The translations under genes were made by a program, and so were the position numbers. Shown here piece after piece: positions 16,643 through 23,992 of a DNA stretch of 36,158 nucleotides. The notes beneath the pieces are model-generated. The model was not told the origin of the DNA. It saw only the letters and a list, made by a program, of their open reading frames with translations, and ran no database searches. Origin of the DNA: JBFAPK01 sp040676675 (GTDB lineage Bacteria > Actinomycetota > Actinomycetes > Mycobacteriales > Micromonosporaceae); NCBI RefSeq assembly GCF_040676675.1, contig NZ_JBFAPK010000060.1, positions 1-36,158 of the forward strand, read 5' to 3'. Positions within the stretch are counted from its first letter, which is position 1, and every line of letters starts with the position of its first letter.

Positions 16643-16915
16643 CTACACCGCCAGCGCGCCGGTGAGGCAGGCGGATCCGGCCGTCAAGGAGACGGTACGG
16701 GCGAGGTTCCACCGTACCCACGGGGTCTCGAACCGTTGGCGTACCGCGGCGAGGTCAAGGACGCCGACCGCCTCAAGGGCGTTGTTCAGCGGAACGTTGG
16801 CGGCGCCGGTGACGGCCAGCCTGGCCACGTACAGCAGCAGCGCCGCCACGCTCCAGGGCGGTGCCGCGTGTCGGCCGCCGGCCAGCAGGAGCGCGGTGGA
16901 CAGCGCGGTCGGCAC
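16643..16915 (-). pseudogene. DUF1772 (anthrone-oxygenase-like) membrane protein, N-terminus missing
   Basis: 90 codons that match the C-terminal half of DUF1772 proteins: a membrane helix TALSTALLLAGG, then LLLYVARLAVTGAANVPLNNAL with the conserved NVPLN, and FETPWVRWNLARTVSLTAGSACLTGALA. Full members have about 150 residues and start with another membrane helix and loop, which are absent. An in-frame TGA lies four codons before the GTG, no ribosome site is present, and the upstream sequence in other frames does not encode the missing part. I read it as a decayed fragment rather than a working gene. Confidence 0.6.
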
Positions 16916-17104
16916 CGGCGCGCCCGGTCAACCCCGCGGGGGCGGGCCCGTCCGGCCTCGAACACCCCGCGCCGCCCGCCCGCCGGCACGTGCCGCCGGT
17001 CACACCTGTGGGCGGGGCGGCACCGCCGGCGCGGATAGCGGAGTGGGACGACGCGGACCTGGGTAAGGACCAGGACAGGCGCCGAAAACGAAGGAGGAAC
17101 CGTC

Positions 17105-17371
17105 GTGGGTATCGGTGCGAGCATTTTCCTGATCGCCGTCGGGGCGATCCTCACCTTCGCGTTGAACGTGCACATCGGCGGGCTGGACCTGGACGTCGTC
17201 GGCTGGATCCTGATGGCGGTCGGCGTGCTCGGCCTCATCATGACGACGCTGATCTGGGGCCGGCGCCGCGAGGTGGTGACCACCGCTCCGGTCGAGCGTG
17301 AGGTGGTCGCTCGGGACCCGGCAGAGTACCGCCGGGTGGAGGAGCGCCGGGAGGTCGGCCCTCCGCTCTGA
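17105..17371 (+). CDS. DUF6458 family small membrane protein
   Basis: An 88-residue protein with two membrane helices (about 4-22 and 30-50) around NVHIGGLDLDVVGW, followed by a basic/acidic tail (GRRREVVTTAPVEREVV). This is the actinomycete DUF6458 pattern MGIG.SIFLIAVGAIL. Function unknown. GTG 17105 follows the strong site AAGGAGG eight bases upstream. It stands alone, with its own terminator hairpin downstream. Confidence 0.85.
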   Translation: MGIGASIFLIAVGAILTFALNVHIGGLDLDVVGWILMAVGVLGLIMTTLIWGRRREVVTTAPVEREVVARDPAEYRRVEERREVGPPL

Positions 17372-17392
17372 TCTCTTCCGATCGGCCCGACA

Positions 17393-17423
17393 GTACGGGT
17401 GGCGCGCCGCGCGCCATCCGTAC
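17393..17423 (+). terminator. Terminator hairpin after the DUF6458 gene
   Basis: A 14-bp stem (17393-17406 with 17410-17423) with one G/T wobble and a CCG loop starts 22 bases after the DUF6458 stop. No T-run follows, as is common in very GC-rich genomes. Confidence 0.6.
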
Positions 17424-17505
17424 CGTCGTGGGTGCCTCCTTTCCTTGCCGGCGTGCGCGGTGGGACGCTCGATAGCCACACCCGTCGATGCAACTGGAGG
17501 CGTCC

Positions 17506-18450
17506 GTGCGAATCGCGCGAGTGCTCGTCGCGGCCGGCATTCTCGGCACCCTGCTGACCGTTCCGCCGGCCGTCCCGGTCGTGGCGGCCGGCCACCGGTC
17601 CGCCGCCCCGCCCGCACCGACCATCGTGGACGGCGGCCGAGCCGCGGTCGCGTCCGTACCGGTGCCCGGCGCGGTCGCGTCCGGCGTGGCCTACGCCGAG
17701 CTGCGCCGCTCGGCGGGCGTACCCGGAACCGCCTGGTGGACCGATCCGGCCGACGGCGCGGTGGTGGTCGCCGTCGACGCCACCGTCGCCGGGGCGGAAC
17801 TGGACCGGGTCACCGCCACGGCCCGGCGCGTCGGTGCGCGGCTGGTACGCGAACCCGGCACCCTGGCGCGGCGCATCGCCGGCGGCGACCCGTTCTACGG
17901 CGGCCTGCCGGGTGGACGCTGCACCGTCGGCTTCAACGTGCGCCAGGCCAGCACGTACTACTTCCTCACCTCGGCGCACTGCGTCGGGGCGGGCGGCTCC
18001 ACCGTCTACGCCGATCCGAACGGAACCGTGGTGCTCGGCGTGGTGGCGGCGGTCAACCCCGGCTACGACCACGCGCTGGTGCGCTACACCAACGCCGCGA
18101 TTCCCAAGCCCAGCGCGGTGAACGTGCCGGGCGTCGGCCTGCGGCCGATCACCTCGGCCGCGCCGGGCTTCGTCGGTCAGAGCGTACAGCGCACCGGCGC
18201 CGCGACCGGGCTGCGCAGCGGCACGATCACCGGGCTCAACGCGACCGTCAACTACGCCGACGGCACGGTCACCGGGCTGATCCGCACCAACGTCTGCGCC
18301 GAACCGGGGGACAGCGGCGGTCCGCTGTTCAGCGGTTCGACGGCGCTGGGCATGACCTCCGGCGGCAGCGGCAACTGCACCACCGGCGGGACCACCTACT
18401 TCTCGTCCGCGTCCCGGGCGATGAGCCAGTACGGCGTCGGCGTCTACTGA
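17506..18450 (+). CDS. Secreted S1 (streptogrisin/alpha-lytic-like) serine protease precursor
   Basis: A 314-residue preproprotease. A signal peptide (about 1-28) and a propeptide (to about 123) precede the mature enzyme, which should begin at Ile124 (IAGGD), the position equivalent to the streptogrisin mature N-terminus. The catalytic triad is His158 in TSAHC, Asp188 in GYDHALV and Ser270 in GDSGGP. Cys139/159 and Cys264/291 fit the two conserved disulfides. GFNVRQASTYYFLTSAHC is close to the streptogrisin pattern. GTG 17506 is preferred because GGAGG lies six bases upstream; an ATG at 17488 would put that site inside the gene. An extracellular nutritional protease is likely. Confidence 0.92.
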   Translation: MRIARVLVAAGILGTLLTVPPAVPVVAAGHRSAAPPAPTIVDGGRAAVASVPVPGAVASGVAYAELRRSAGVPGTAWWTDPADGAVVVAVDATVAGAELDRVTATARRVGARLVREPGTLARRIAGGDPFYGGLPGGRCTVGFNVRQASTYYFLTSAHCVGAGGSTVYADPNGTVVLGVVAAVNPGYDHALVRYTNAAIPKPSAVNVPGVGLRPITSAAPGFVGQSVQRTGAATGLRSGTITGLNATVNYADGTVTGLIRTNVCAEPGDSGGPLFSGSTALGMTSGGSGNCTTGGTTYFSSASRAMSQYGVGVY

Positions 18451-18487
18451 CCGCGCGGCGGGCTCGGGGCTCGACCGGCCGGCGGGA

Positions 18488-18521
18488 GCCGGAACCGCCC
18501 CGGCGCCGGGGCGGTTCCGGC
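18488..18521 (+). terminator. Perfect 34-base palindrome after the protease
   Basis: A fully self-complementary stretch (18489-18520 plus one further flanking pair) lies 38 bases after the protease stop. It has no natural loop, so the hairpin would open a few central bases. It is a strong structural candidate for ending the plus transcript. Confidence 0.65.
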
Positions 18522-18536
18522 CACCGCGCGGCGATT

Positions 18537-18565
18537 CGCCGGTACCGGGTCGCCCGGTACCGGCG
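18537..18565 (-). terminator. Terminator hairpin of the first M23 gene
   Basis: A perfect 13-bp stem (18537-18549 with 18553-18565) and TCG loop lie 11 bases after the M23 stop on the minus strand. Together with the palindrome at 18488-18521 each convergent gene has its own hairpin. Confidence 0.65.
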
Positions 18566-18576
18566 GATCGGCCGGG

Positions 18577-19512
18577 TCAGTAGCTGCAGCCGCTGGTCGG
18601 CAGGCTGGTGGCGGCCGGCGGCGCGACGCCGTCGTAGAGCGCCAGCAGGAAGTTCTGCGGGCAGCGCAGCGTGCCGCTGGTACGGATGCCGAAGTGCAGG
18701 TGCGGGCCGGTGGAGTTGCCCGTGTTGCCGGTGGAGCCGAGCTGCTGACCGGCCGAGACGCTGGCCCCGTTCGCCACCGACCACGCCGAGAAGTGGCAGT
18801 ACGTGTAGACGGCGCCGTCGGTGCCGGTGAGGTTGATGCCCTGGCCACAGCTGCTGTCGTTGACCCGGGCGACGGTACCGGCCCGGACGGCGTAGGCGGG
18901 CGTGCCGGTGGGGACGGGCAGGTCGATCGCCGGGTAGTCGTGGTGCGGGTCGTCGTACTCGCTGCGGGGCAGGGCGGTGCGCGGCAGCGGCAGCGAGAGC
19001 CCGGTGCCGCCGGTGGCGGAGGTGACCCGTACCGCGTCCGCGACCACGTAGCCGGTGCCGCTGGTCCAGCGGCTGACCCCGACGGCGTTGTAGTCGCCCG
19101 CGGCGAGGCTGAAGACGCCGAGGCTGACCCAGCGGCCACCGTTGGTCCGCTGGTTGACCGTGACGGTCTGGTTGCCGCCGGTCGTGGCGATCACGAAGGG
19201 GGTGGCGTTGTTGTAGCCGGCGTCGGCCGGATACCAGACCTCGACCTGGTAGCTGCCGGCGGCCGGAATCTCGATCTTGTACCAGGCCGGGTCGCTGGCG
19301 GTCGTGTCCGGGGTGGCGAAGGCGTAGTCGTCGCCGTAGCGCTGGCTGGACCAGGAGGAGACGCCCCAGTTGGCGCTCCCGCTGAACCGGCCGGCGGTGC
19401 TGTTGTCCACGGTGACGGTGGCCGCGGCGGCCGGTGCGGCCGGCAGCAGTACCGCCGTGACGAGCGCGCTCGCCGCCAGCAGCAGCCAGCGGCGTACGTG
19501 TCCGGTCTTCAT
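18577..19512 (-). CDS. Secreted M23 metalloendopeptidase with golvesin-like domain
   Basis: A 311-residue exported peptidase. Signal peptide 1-30 (KTGHVRRWLLLAASALVTAVLL, AAPAAA). Residues of about 32-165 resemble the golvesin C-terminal/Xly carbohydrate-binding-like beta-sandwich (VTVDNSTAGRFSGSANW, YKIEIPAAGSYQVEVWYPA, GYVVADAVRV). The M23 domain (about 185-295) carries EYDDPHHDYPAIDLPV with His190/191 and Asp197 as zinc ligands, YCH with His240, and HLHF with His271 and His273. A C-terminal tail RCPQNFLLALYDGV is shared with the second M23 protein at 26107. It should cut peptidoglycan cross-links. ATG 19512 has GGGAG about 12 bases upstream. Confidence 0.88.
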   Translation of the reverse strand: MKTGHVRRWLLLAASALVTAVLLPAAPAAAATVTVDNSTAGRFSGSANWGVSSWSSQRYGDDYAFATPDTTASDPAWYKIEIPAAGSYQVEVWYPADAGYNNATPFVIATTGGNQTVTVNQRTNGGRWVSLGVFSLAAGDYNAVGVSRWTSGTGYVVADAVRVTSATGGTGLSLPLPRTALPRSEYDDPHHDYPAIDLPVPTGTPAYAVRAGTVARVNDSSCGQGINLTGTDGAVYTYCHFSAWSVANGASVSAGQQLGSTGNTGNSTGPHLHFGIRTSGTLRCPQNFLLALYDGVAPPAATSLPTSGCSY

Positions 19513-19622
19513 CTGACGGGGTCTCTCCCTCTGCGACGGGGCCAAAGTGAAACTATCCAACCAAGAGCATCGAGCGATGGAAAGACTTCTACATCGACGA
19601 ATGTGCGCAGCAAGAGGCCATT

Positions 19623-19631
19623 TGCTATGGT
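19623..19631 (+). promoter_or_regulatory. Possible extended -10 promoter for the TIGR03089 gene
   Basis: TGCTATGGT fits an extended -10 element (TGn followed by TAnnnT) about 80 bases before the start at 19710, in the AT-rich divergent region 19540-19632. No good -35 box is present, as is tolerated by extended -10 promoters. Confidence 0.35.
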
Positions 19632-19709
19632 TGGCGGGCCTTTCGTGGCGCTTCCGCCGACCCTCCGTACCGGCCGGCGGCCCCGCCGTACCGCCGCTGG
19701 GAGAGATCC

Positions 19710-20480
19710 GTGGAGTTGACCGCCTTCGCCGGGCTGCCCGGGGCGCTCGCCGGCGCCCCGGAGAACGCGGGCCCGGCCCTGCTGACCTACTACGACGACG
19801 CGACGGGCGAGCGTACCGACCTGTCGGCGGCGGAGCTGGCCGGCTGGGCCGCCCGGACCGCCGCCCTGCTGCGCGACGGCTGCGGGCTGGGCGAGGGCGA
19901 CCGCGCCGCGGTACTGCTGCCGCCGCACTGGCAGACCGCCGCGGTGCTGCTGGGCGCCTGGTCGGCCCAGGTGGCGGTCTCGTTCCGCCTGGCGGCCACG
20001 GCCGGCCTGCCGGCGCTCGGCCCCGGCGCGGACGAGCCGCTGGACGTCACCTTCGTCTCCGCGAAGCGGCTCGACGACTGGCTGGAGAACGTGCCCGAGG
20101 CGCGGCACCGCTTCGTGCTCGGGCTCGCCCCGTACGGCGCGGCCCTGCCGGAGGTTCCCGAGGGGTACCGCGACTTCGTCGCCGAGGTGCGGCGGCATCC
20201 CGAGCGGCCGGCCGCGGCTCCACCGATCCGGCACACGGCCGCGGCCAGCGTGGACGGCACGACGTACCGGCAGTGGGGAGGGCTGGCCCGGGAACTGGCC
20301 GACCGCCTCGACCTGCGCGCGGGCGACCGGCTGCTGGTGGACGCCGCCGAGCACGAGCACCCGGTGAAGTGGCTGCTCGCGCCCCTGTCGGCGGGCGCGT
20401 CGGTGGTGCTCTGCGCCAACCTCGACCGGTCCTCGCTCGCGTCGCGGGTGGCCGCCGAGGGCGTTACCCGCGTCCTGTGA
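19710..20480 (+). CDS. TIGR03089 family protein (acyl-adenylate-forming-like N-terminal fragment family)
   Basis: A 256-residue protein of the actinomycete TIGR03089 family, which resembles part of an AMP-binding acyl-CoA synthetase (LSAAELAGWAARTAALLRDGCGLGEGDRAAVLLPPHWQTAAVLLGAWSAQV). It lacks the ATP-binding and catalytic motifs of the full enzymes, so adenylation is not expected. The family is usually a single gene of this length, so this is not a truncation. GTG 19710 follows GGGAGA. The M23 gene diverges from it across a 197-base region. Role unknown. Confidence 0.85.
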   Translation: MELTAFAGLPGALAGAPENAGPALLTYYDDATGERTDLSAAELAGWAARTAALLRDGCGLGEGDRAAVLLPPHWQTAAVLLGAWSAQVAVSFRLAATAGLPALGPGADEPLDVTFVSAKRLDDWLENVPEARHRFVLGLAPYGAALPEVPEGYRDFVAEVRRHPERPAAAPPIRHTAAASVDGTTYRQWGGLARELADRLDLRAGDRLLVDAAEHEHPVKWLLAPLSAGASVVLCANLDRSSLASRVAAEGVTRVL

Positions 20481-20511
20481 ACGCGCCGGAGTCCCGTCGT
20501 CCGTCACGGAG

Positions 20512-20541
20512 TTGGGTTCGCGGCACGACCCGGAGTAAGGT
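20512..20541 (+). promoter_or_regulatory. Promoter of the DUF574 methyltransferase
   Basis: TTGGGT (20512-20517) and TAAGGT (20536-20541) with 18-base spacing fit a principal-sigma promoter. It sits 32 bases after the TIGR03089 stop and 85 bases before the start at 20626. Confidence 0.45.
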
Positions 20542-20625
20542 CGGCTCGCCCGGCCGCCGCGACCGGCCACTGTGGTCGGTGCCGCCCGGCGGGCGCCGTC
20601 CTCGCGACTGAGCAGGGAGCACGCG

Positions 20626-21426
20626 GTGGGATTGCCCGAGTGGGTGCCGGAGGGACTGGACATCACGGTGCCGAGCGCGGCGCGCATGTACGACTACGCG
20701 CTCGGCGGCGACCACAACTTCGAGGTGGACCGGGTCTACGCCGACCGGGCCGAGGAGGCCTGGCCCGGGATCCGGCTGCTCGCCCACGCCAACCGGGCGT
20801 ACCTGGAACGGGTGGTGCGCCACCTCGCCGCGGCCGGCGTACGCCAGTTCCTCGACATCGGATCCGGCATCCCCACGCTCGGCAACGTGCACGAGGTCGC
20901 CCAGGACGCGGCGCCGCAGTCGCGGGTGGTCTACGTCGACATCGACCCCGTGGCGGTCTCGCACAGCGCGGCGATCCTCGCCGGCAACCCGCGGGCCACC
21001 GTCATCCAGGGGGACCTGCGCCGTCCCGAGGAGATCCTCGACCACCCCGAGGTGGCCGAGCTGCTCGACTTCTCCCAGCCGGTCGCGGTTCTGCTCATCG
21101 CCGTACTGCACTTCGTGGCCGACTCGGACGACCCGCGCGCGATCATCGCCCGGCTCGTCGACGAGCTGCCGTCGGACAGCTACGTCGCGCTGTCGCACGG
21201 CACCCTCACCCCCGAACTGGCGCAGCAACAGGAGCGGGTACGCCGGCTCTACAACCGGACGCCCACGCCGGTACGGCTGCGCGACGCGGCGCAGCTGCGG
21301 GAGATGCTGGGCGGGTTGGAGGTCGTCGAACCGGGCATCGTGCCGGTGACGGACTGGCACCCCGAGCCGGAGGCGGACGAACCCGACCAGCCGGCGGTGC
21401 TCGGGGCGGTCGCCCGCAAACGCTGA
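20626..21426 (+). CDS. DUF574 (SAV2177-type) SAM-dependent methyltransferase
   Basis: A 266-residue protein of the actinomycete DUF574/Methyltransf_19 family. The hallmark N-terminus is PSAARMYDYALGGDHNFEVDR at about 15-35. The SAM site is FLDIGSGIPTLGNVHEVAQ near 78-96 and VVYVDIDPVAV near 104-114, followed by DLRRPEEIL and AVLHFVAD. These proteins are numerous in actinomycetes, often near pleiotropic regulator clusters, and their substrates are mostly unknown. GTG 20626 has GGGAG upstream; an upstream in-frame start at 20572 would add residues with no family match. Its 3' end has been tandemly duplicated (see repeat at 21412-21472). Confidence 0.9.
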   Translation: MGLPEWVPEGLDITVPSAARMYDYALGGDHNFEVDRVYADRAEEAWPGIRLLAHANRAYLERVVRHLAAAGVRQFLDIGSGIPTLGNVHEVAQDAAPQSRVVYVDIDPVAVSHSAAILAGNPRATVIQGDLRRPEEILDHPEVAELLDFSQPVAVLLIAVLHFVADSDDPRAIIARLVDELPSDSYVALSHGTLTPELAQQQERVRRLYNRTPTPVRLRDAAQLREMLGGLEVVEPGIVPVTDWHPEPEADEPDQPAVLGAVARKR

Positions 21427-21472
21427 GCCGCCGGCCACGCCCGCCGCGCCCGCAGGCGCTGAGCCGCCGGTC
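21412..21472 (+). repeat. Tandem duplication over the stop codon of the DUF574 gene
   Basis: A 25-base unit at 21412-21436, which contains the stop codon, recurs at 21448-21472 (22 of 25 identical; period 36). The second copy lies outside the gene. It looks like a small replication-slippage duplication. Confidence 0.6.
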
Positions 21473-21584
21473 GCGCGGCCGGGGGCCGTCGGCCGGAACG
21501 AAGGCTGGCGTGGGCGCCGATTCCGACGACAATGTATTCGCGAAGCAGACTCATGTTGGTCAGGATGGCCGGACGGGAGCGAGC

Positions 21585-23393
21585 GTGAGCGACAGCCGTA
21601 CGGACGAATCCCTCCCGGTCGCGGGCCCGGCGGTCGTCGCCTTCGCCCGGTCCTGGCTGCGCGTGGTGGCCCGCACCAGCTACGTACCCGGTGGCCGGGC
21701 CCGCGCCCGGGGACTGCTGGAGCGGCTCACCCGGCGGCTGCTGGCGGCGCTGCTGGCCGAGCCCTTCGACGCGGCGGCCGGCTACGGGGTGGGCGTCGAG
21801 CTGGTCCGGGCCCGGATCTCCTCCCCGCTGGCGCTGGGCAACACGATCGCGCTGCTCAACGGGCGTCTGCTGGGCGACCTGGAGCTGGCGGACCGGGTCC
21901 ACCGGGAGCGGCTGGGCGAGCTGGTCGGTCAGCTGGCCGCGGGCTTCGGCGAGGGCATCCGCAGCCGGGCCCGCAACGACGCGGAGGACCTGCACCGCGC
22001 CGAGCGCGACGTCTGGCGCCGCCAGCAGCGGCAGTTGCAGGACCAGATCCAGCACGTGCTGCTGCACGAGCCGCTGACCGGGCTGCCGAACCGGGCGGCC
22101 CTGGCGGCCCGGCTGAGCGAGGTGCTGGCCGGCGCGACCGGTACCGAGCGGATCGGCGTCTGCGTGATCGACCTCGAACGCTTCTCGGCGGTGAACGACA
22201 GCGTCGGCCCGGCGGAGGGCGACCGGCTCCTGCGGGCCGTCGGTGACCAGCTGCGCCGGCTCGCCTCCACCGACGACACCTTCCTGGCCCACCTGGGCGG
22301 GGACGAGTTCGCCTTCGTCGTCGAGCGCACCAGCAACGCCGACGACGTCGTCAAACTGGTGGACCGGGCGCTGCGGGCGCTGCCCAACCCGTGCCGGATC
22401 GGCGGCCACGACATCGTGGTGGGCGCCAAGGCCGGCATCGTGGAACGGCTCGCGGCCGGCGCCGACCCGACCGAGCTGCTGCGCGCCGCGGACGTGGCGC
22501 TCGGCTGGGCGAAGAAGGACCCGCACGCCCAGTGGGCGGTCTTCGAGCCGGCCCGCAACGCGGTCGACGTGGCCCGGCACGAGTTGACCAACGCGATGCC
22601 GGCGGCGCTCGCGGCGGGCGAGTTCACCCTGGCGTACCAGCCGCTGGTCCGGCTGCGCGACCGTACGGTCGTCGGGGTGGAGGCGCTGGCCCGCTGGTCG
22701 CATCCGGTCTTCGGCCCGGTCAGCCCGAGCCAGTTCATCCCGCTCGCCGAGCGTACCGCGCTGATCATGCCGCTCGGCCGGCATCTGCTGGAGCGGGCCT
22801 GCGTCCAGGCGGCGTCCTGGCAGTCGGCGGTCGGTCTCGGCGGGGAGCTGGCCGACCCGACTCCACGGCAGCCAATGGTCAGCGTCAATCTCGCCGCCGC
22901 CCAACTGCGTGAACCCGGGCTTCCCGCGATCGTCGCCGCCATCCTGGACCGTACCGGCCTGCCGGCGCACCGGCTGCAGCTGGAAATCACCGAGAACGCG
23001 ATCCTGGAACCGGACCAGAGCACCATGCGCCCGCTGCACGCGCTGGCGGAACTCGGTGTGCGGCTGGCCATCGACGATTTCGGTACCGGTTACTCGAATC
23101 TGACGTATCTGCACACCATGCCGGTACACACGATCAAGTTGGCCGCCGCCTTCCTCGCCGATCTGGACCGGGCGCGGGCGGAGCGTTCGGCGGCCAGGAT
23201 GGTGCCGCACCTCATCGCGCTCGGCCACGATCTGCGGATGGAGATCACGGCCGAGGGGGTGGAGAGCGCCGCCCAGGCCGACCTGCTCACCGCGTTGAAC
23301 TGCGACATCGGCCAGGGGCACGTGCTGGGCCGGCCGATGCCGCCGGAGCGGATCGGCGAACTGCTGGCCGCCGGCGGGCGGGTCGACTGGTAG
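21585..23393 (+). CDS. GGDEF-EAL cyclic di-GMP turnover protein
   Basis: A 602-residue cytoplasmic protein. About 1-155 is a helical sensory or dimer region ending in an R/Q-rich helix that should form a signalling coiled coil. The GGDEF domain (about 158-325) has the intact motif LGGDEF at 238-242, but lacks the RxxD inhibitory site: TDDT stands five residues before it. The EAL domain (about 335-600) has EAL 366-368, Asn435, Glu467/Glu470, DDFGTG with Asp497/Asp498, Lys518, AEGVES and GQGHVLGRP, so phosphodiesterase residues appear complete; KxA replaces the usual KxD after Lys518. Either or both activities are possible. GTG 21585 follows GGGAG. No membrane segment or sensor domain is recognised. 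Confidence 0.93.
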   Translation: MSDSRTDESLPVAGPAVVAFARSWLRVVARTSYVPGGRARARGLLERLTRRLLAALLAEPFDAAAGYGVGVELVRARISSPLALGNTIALLNGRLLGDLELADRVHRERLGELVGQLAAGFGEGIRSRARNDAEDLHRAERDVWRRQQRQLQDQIQHVLLHEPLTGLPNRAALAARLSEVLAGATGTERIGVCVIDLERFSAVNDSVGPAEGDRLLRAVGDQLRRLASTDDTFLAHLGGDEFAFVVERTSNADDVVKLVDRALRALPNPCRIGGHDIVVGAKAGIVERLAAGADPTELLRAADVALGWAKKDPHAQWAVFEPARNAVDVARHELTNAMPAALAAGEFTLAYQPLVRLRDRTVVGVEALARWSHPVFGPVSPSQFIPLAERTALIMPLGRHLLERACVQAASWQSAVGLGGELADPTPRQPMVSVNLAAAQLREPGLPAIVAAILDRTGLPAHRLQLEITENAILEPDQSTMRPLHALAELGVRLAIDDFGTGYSNLTYLHTMPVHTIKLAAAFLADLDRARAERSAARMVPHLIALGHDLRMEITAEGVESAAQADLLTALNCDIGQGHVLGRPMPPERIGELLAAGGRVDW

Positions 23394-23415
23394 CGCCGGG
23401 CGTCGGGAGGAGCGC

Positions 23416-23438
23416 GTACCCGCCGATGGGCGGAGTAC
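23416..23438 (+). terminator. Weak hairpin after the GGDEF-EAL gene
   Basis: GTACCCGCC (23416-23424) pairs with GGCGGAGTAC (23429-23438) with one bulged base around a GATG loop, 23 bases after the stop. No T-run. Confidence 0.35.
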
Positions 23439-23456
23439 GGTGAATGGCGCGCCAAG

Positions 23457-23486
23457 TTGATGATCCACTCAGTTTTGGTCTAGGTT
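23457..23486 (+). promoter_or_regulatory. Promoter of the lsr2-like gene
   Basis: TTGATG (23457-23462) and TAGGTT (23481-23486), 18 bases apart, lie in a distinctly AT-richer stretch. The message would have a leader of about 50 bases to ATG 23544. A second TTGACG (23495-23500) lacks a clear partner. Confidence 0.5.
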
Positions 23487-23543
23487 ACGTGCCATTGACG
23501 TCACCTCGTTAGTCGCATAGCGTTCGCGCCCGCAGGGGGATCC

Positions 23544-23972
23544 ATGGCACGCCGTACCATTGTCGAGACGATCGACGATCTCACCGGAGAGAAGAACGCC
23601 GTCGAGGTGCGCTTCGGTATCGACGGCTCGGAGTGGACCATCGACCTCGCCGAGGCGAGCCGCGCGGCCCTGTTCAAGGCGCTGGAGCCGTACCTGGCGG
23701 TCGCGAAGCGGACCCCGACGGCGGTGGTACGCCCCCGGCAGCAGGTCGCCCCGACCCGCGGCGGGCGCGAGCGGAGCAACCGCGACCAGCTGCGCGCGGT
23801 ACGCGACTGGTGGGTGGCGAACTGGGAGAACGCGGGCCTGCGCGAGCCGTCGCAGAACACGGTCGACGGGCGCGGGCGGATTCCGGCGCAGGTCGAGGAG
23901 GCGTACCGGCTGCACGGCGGGAAGAAGGTCGGCCGCCCGGTGCCCGGGGCCGTCTTCGCCGCGGCGCCCTGA
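23544..23972 (+). CDS. lsr2: Lsr2-family nucleoid-associated protein (paralogue with longer C-terminus)
   Basis: A 142-residue H-NS-like xenogeneic silencer. The N-terminal dimerisation domain (about 1-57) shows the Lsr2 pattern DDLTGEKNAVEVRFGIDGSEWTIDL and AALFKALEPYL. A basic linker follows (RPRQQVAPTRGGRERSN). The C-terminal DNA-binding domain (about 80-127) contains LRAVRDWWVANWENAG and the AT-hook-like RGR in DGRGRIPAQVEEAY. Lsr2 binds the minor groove of AT-rich DNA. Compared with the standard protein of about 110 residues, this one has an insertion before RGR and an extra tail (HGGKKVGRPVPGAVFAAAP). It is probably an accessory paralogue. ATG 23544 follows GGGGGA. Confidence 0.88.
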   Translation: MARRTIVETIDDLTGEKNAVEVRFGIDGSEWTIDLAEASRAALFKALEPYLAVAKRTPTAVVRPRQQVAPTRGGRERSNRDQLRAVRDWWVANWENAGLREPSQNTVDGRGRIPAQVEEAYRLHGGKKVGRPVPGAVFAAAP

Positions 23973-23992
23973 GCCGCCGGGCCGGGACGGAG

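Noticed and set aside
19513..19709. ydaO-type cyclic di-AMP riboswitch before the first M23 gene
   Set aside because: The leader is short and lacks the conserved blocks known for that riboswitch.
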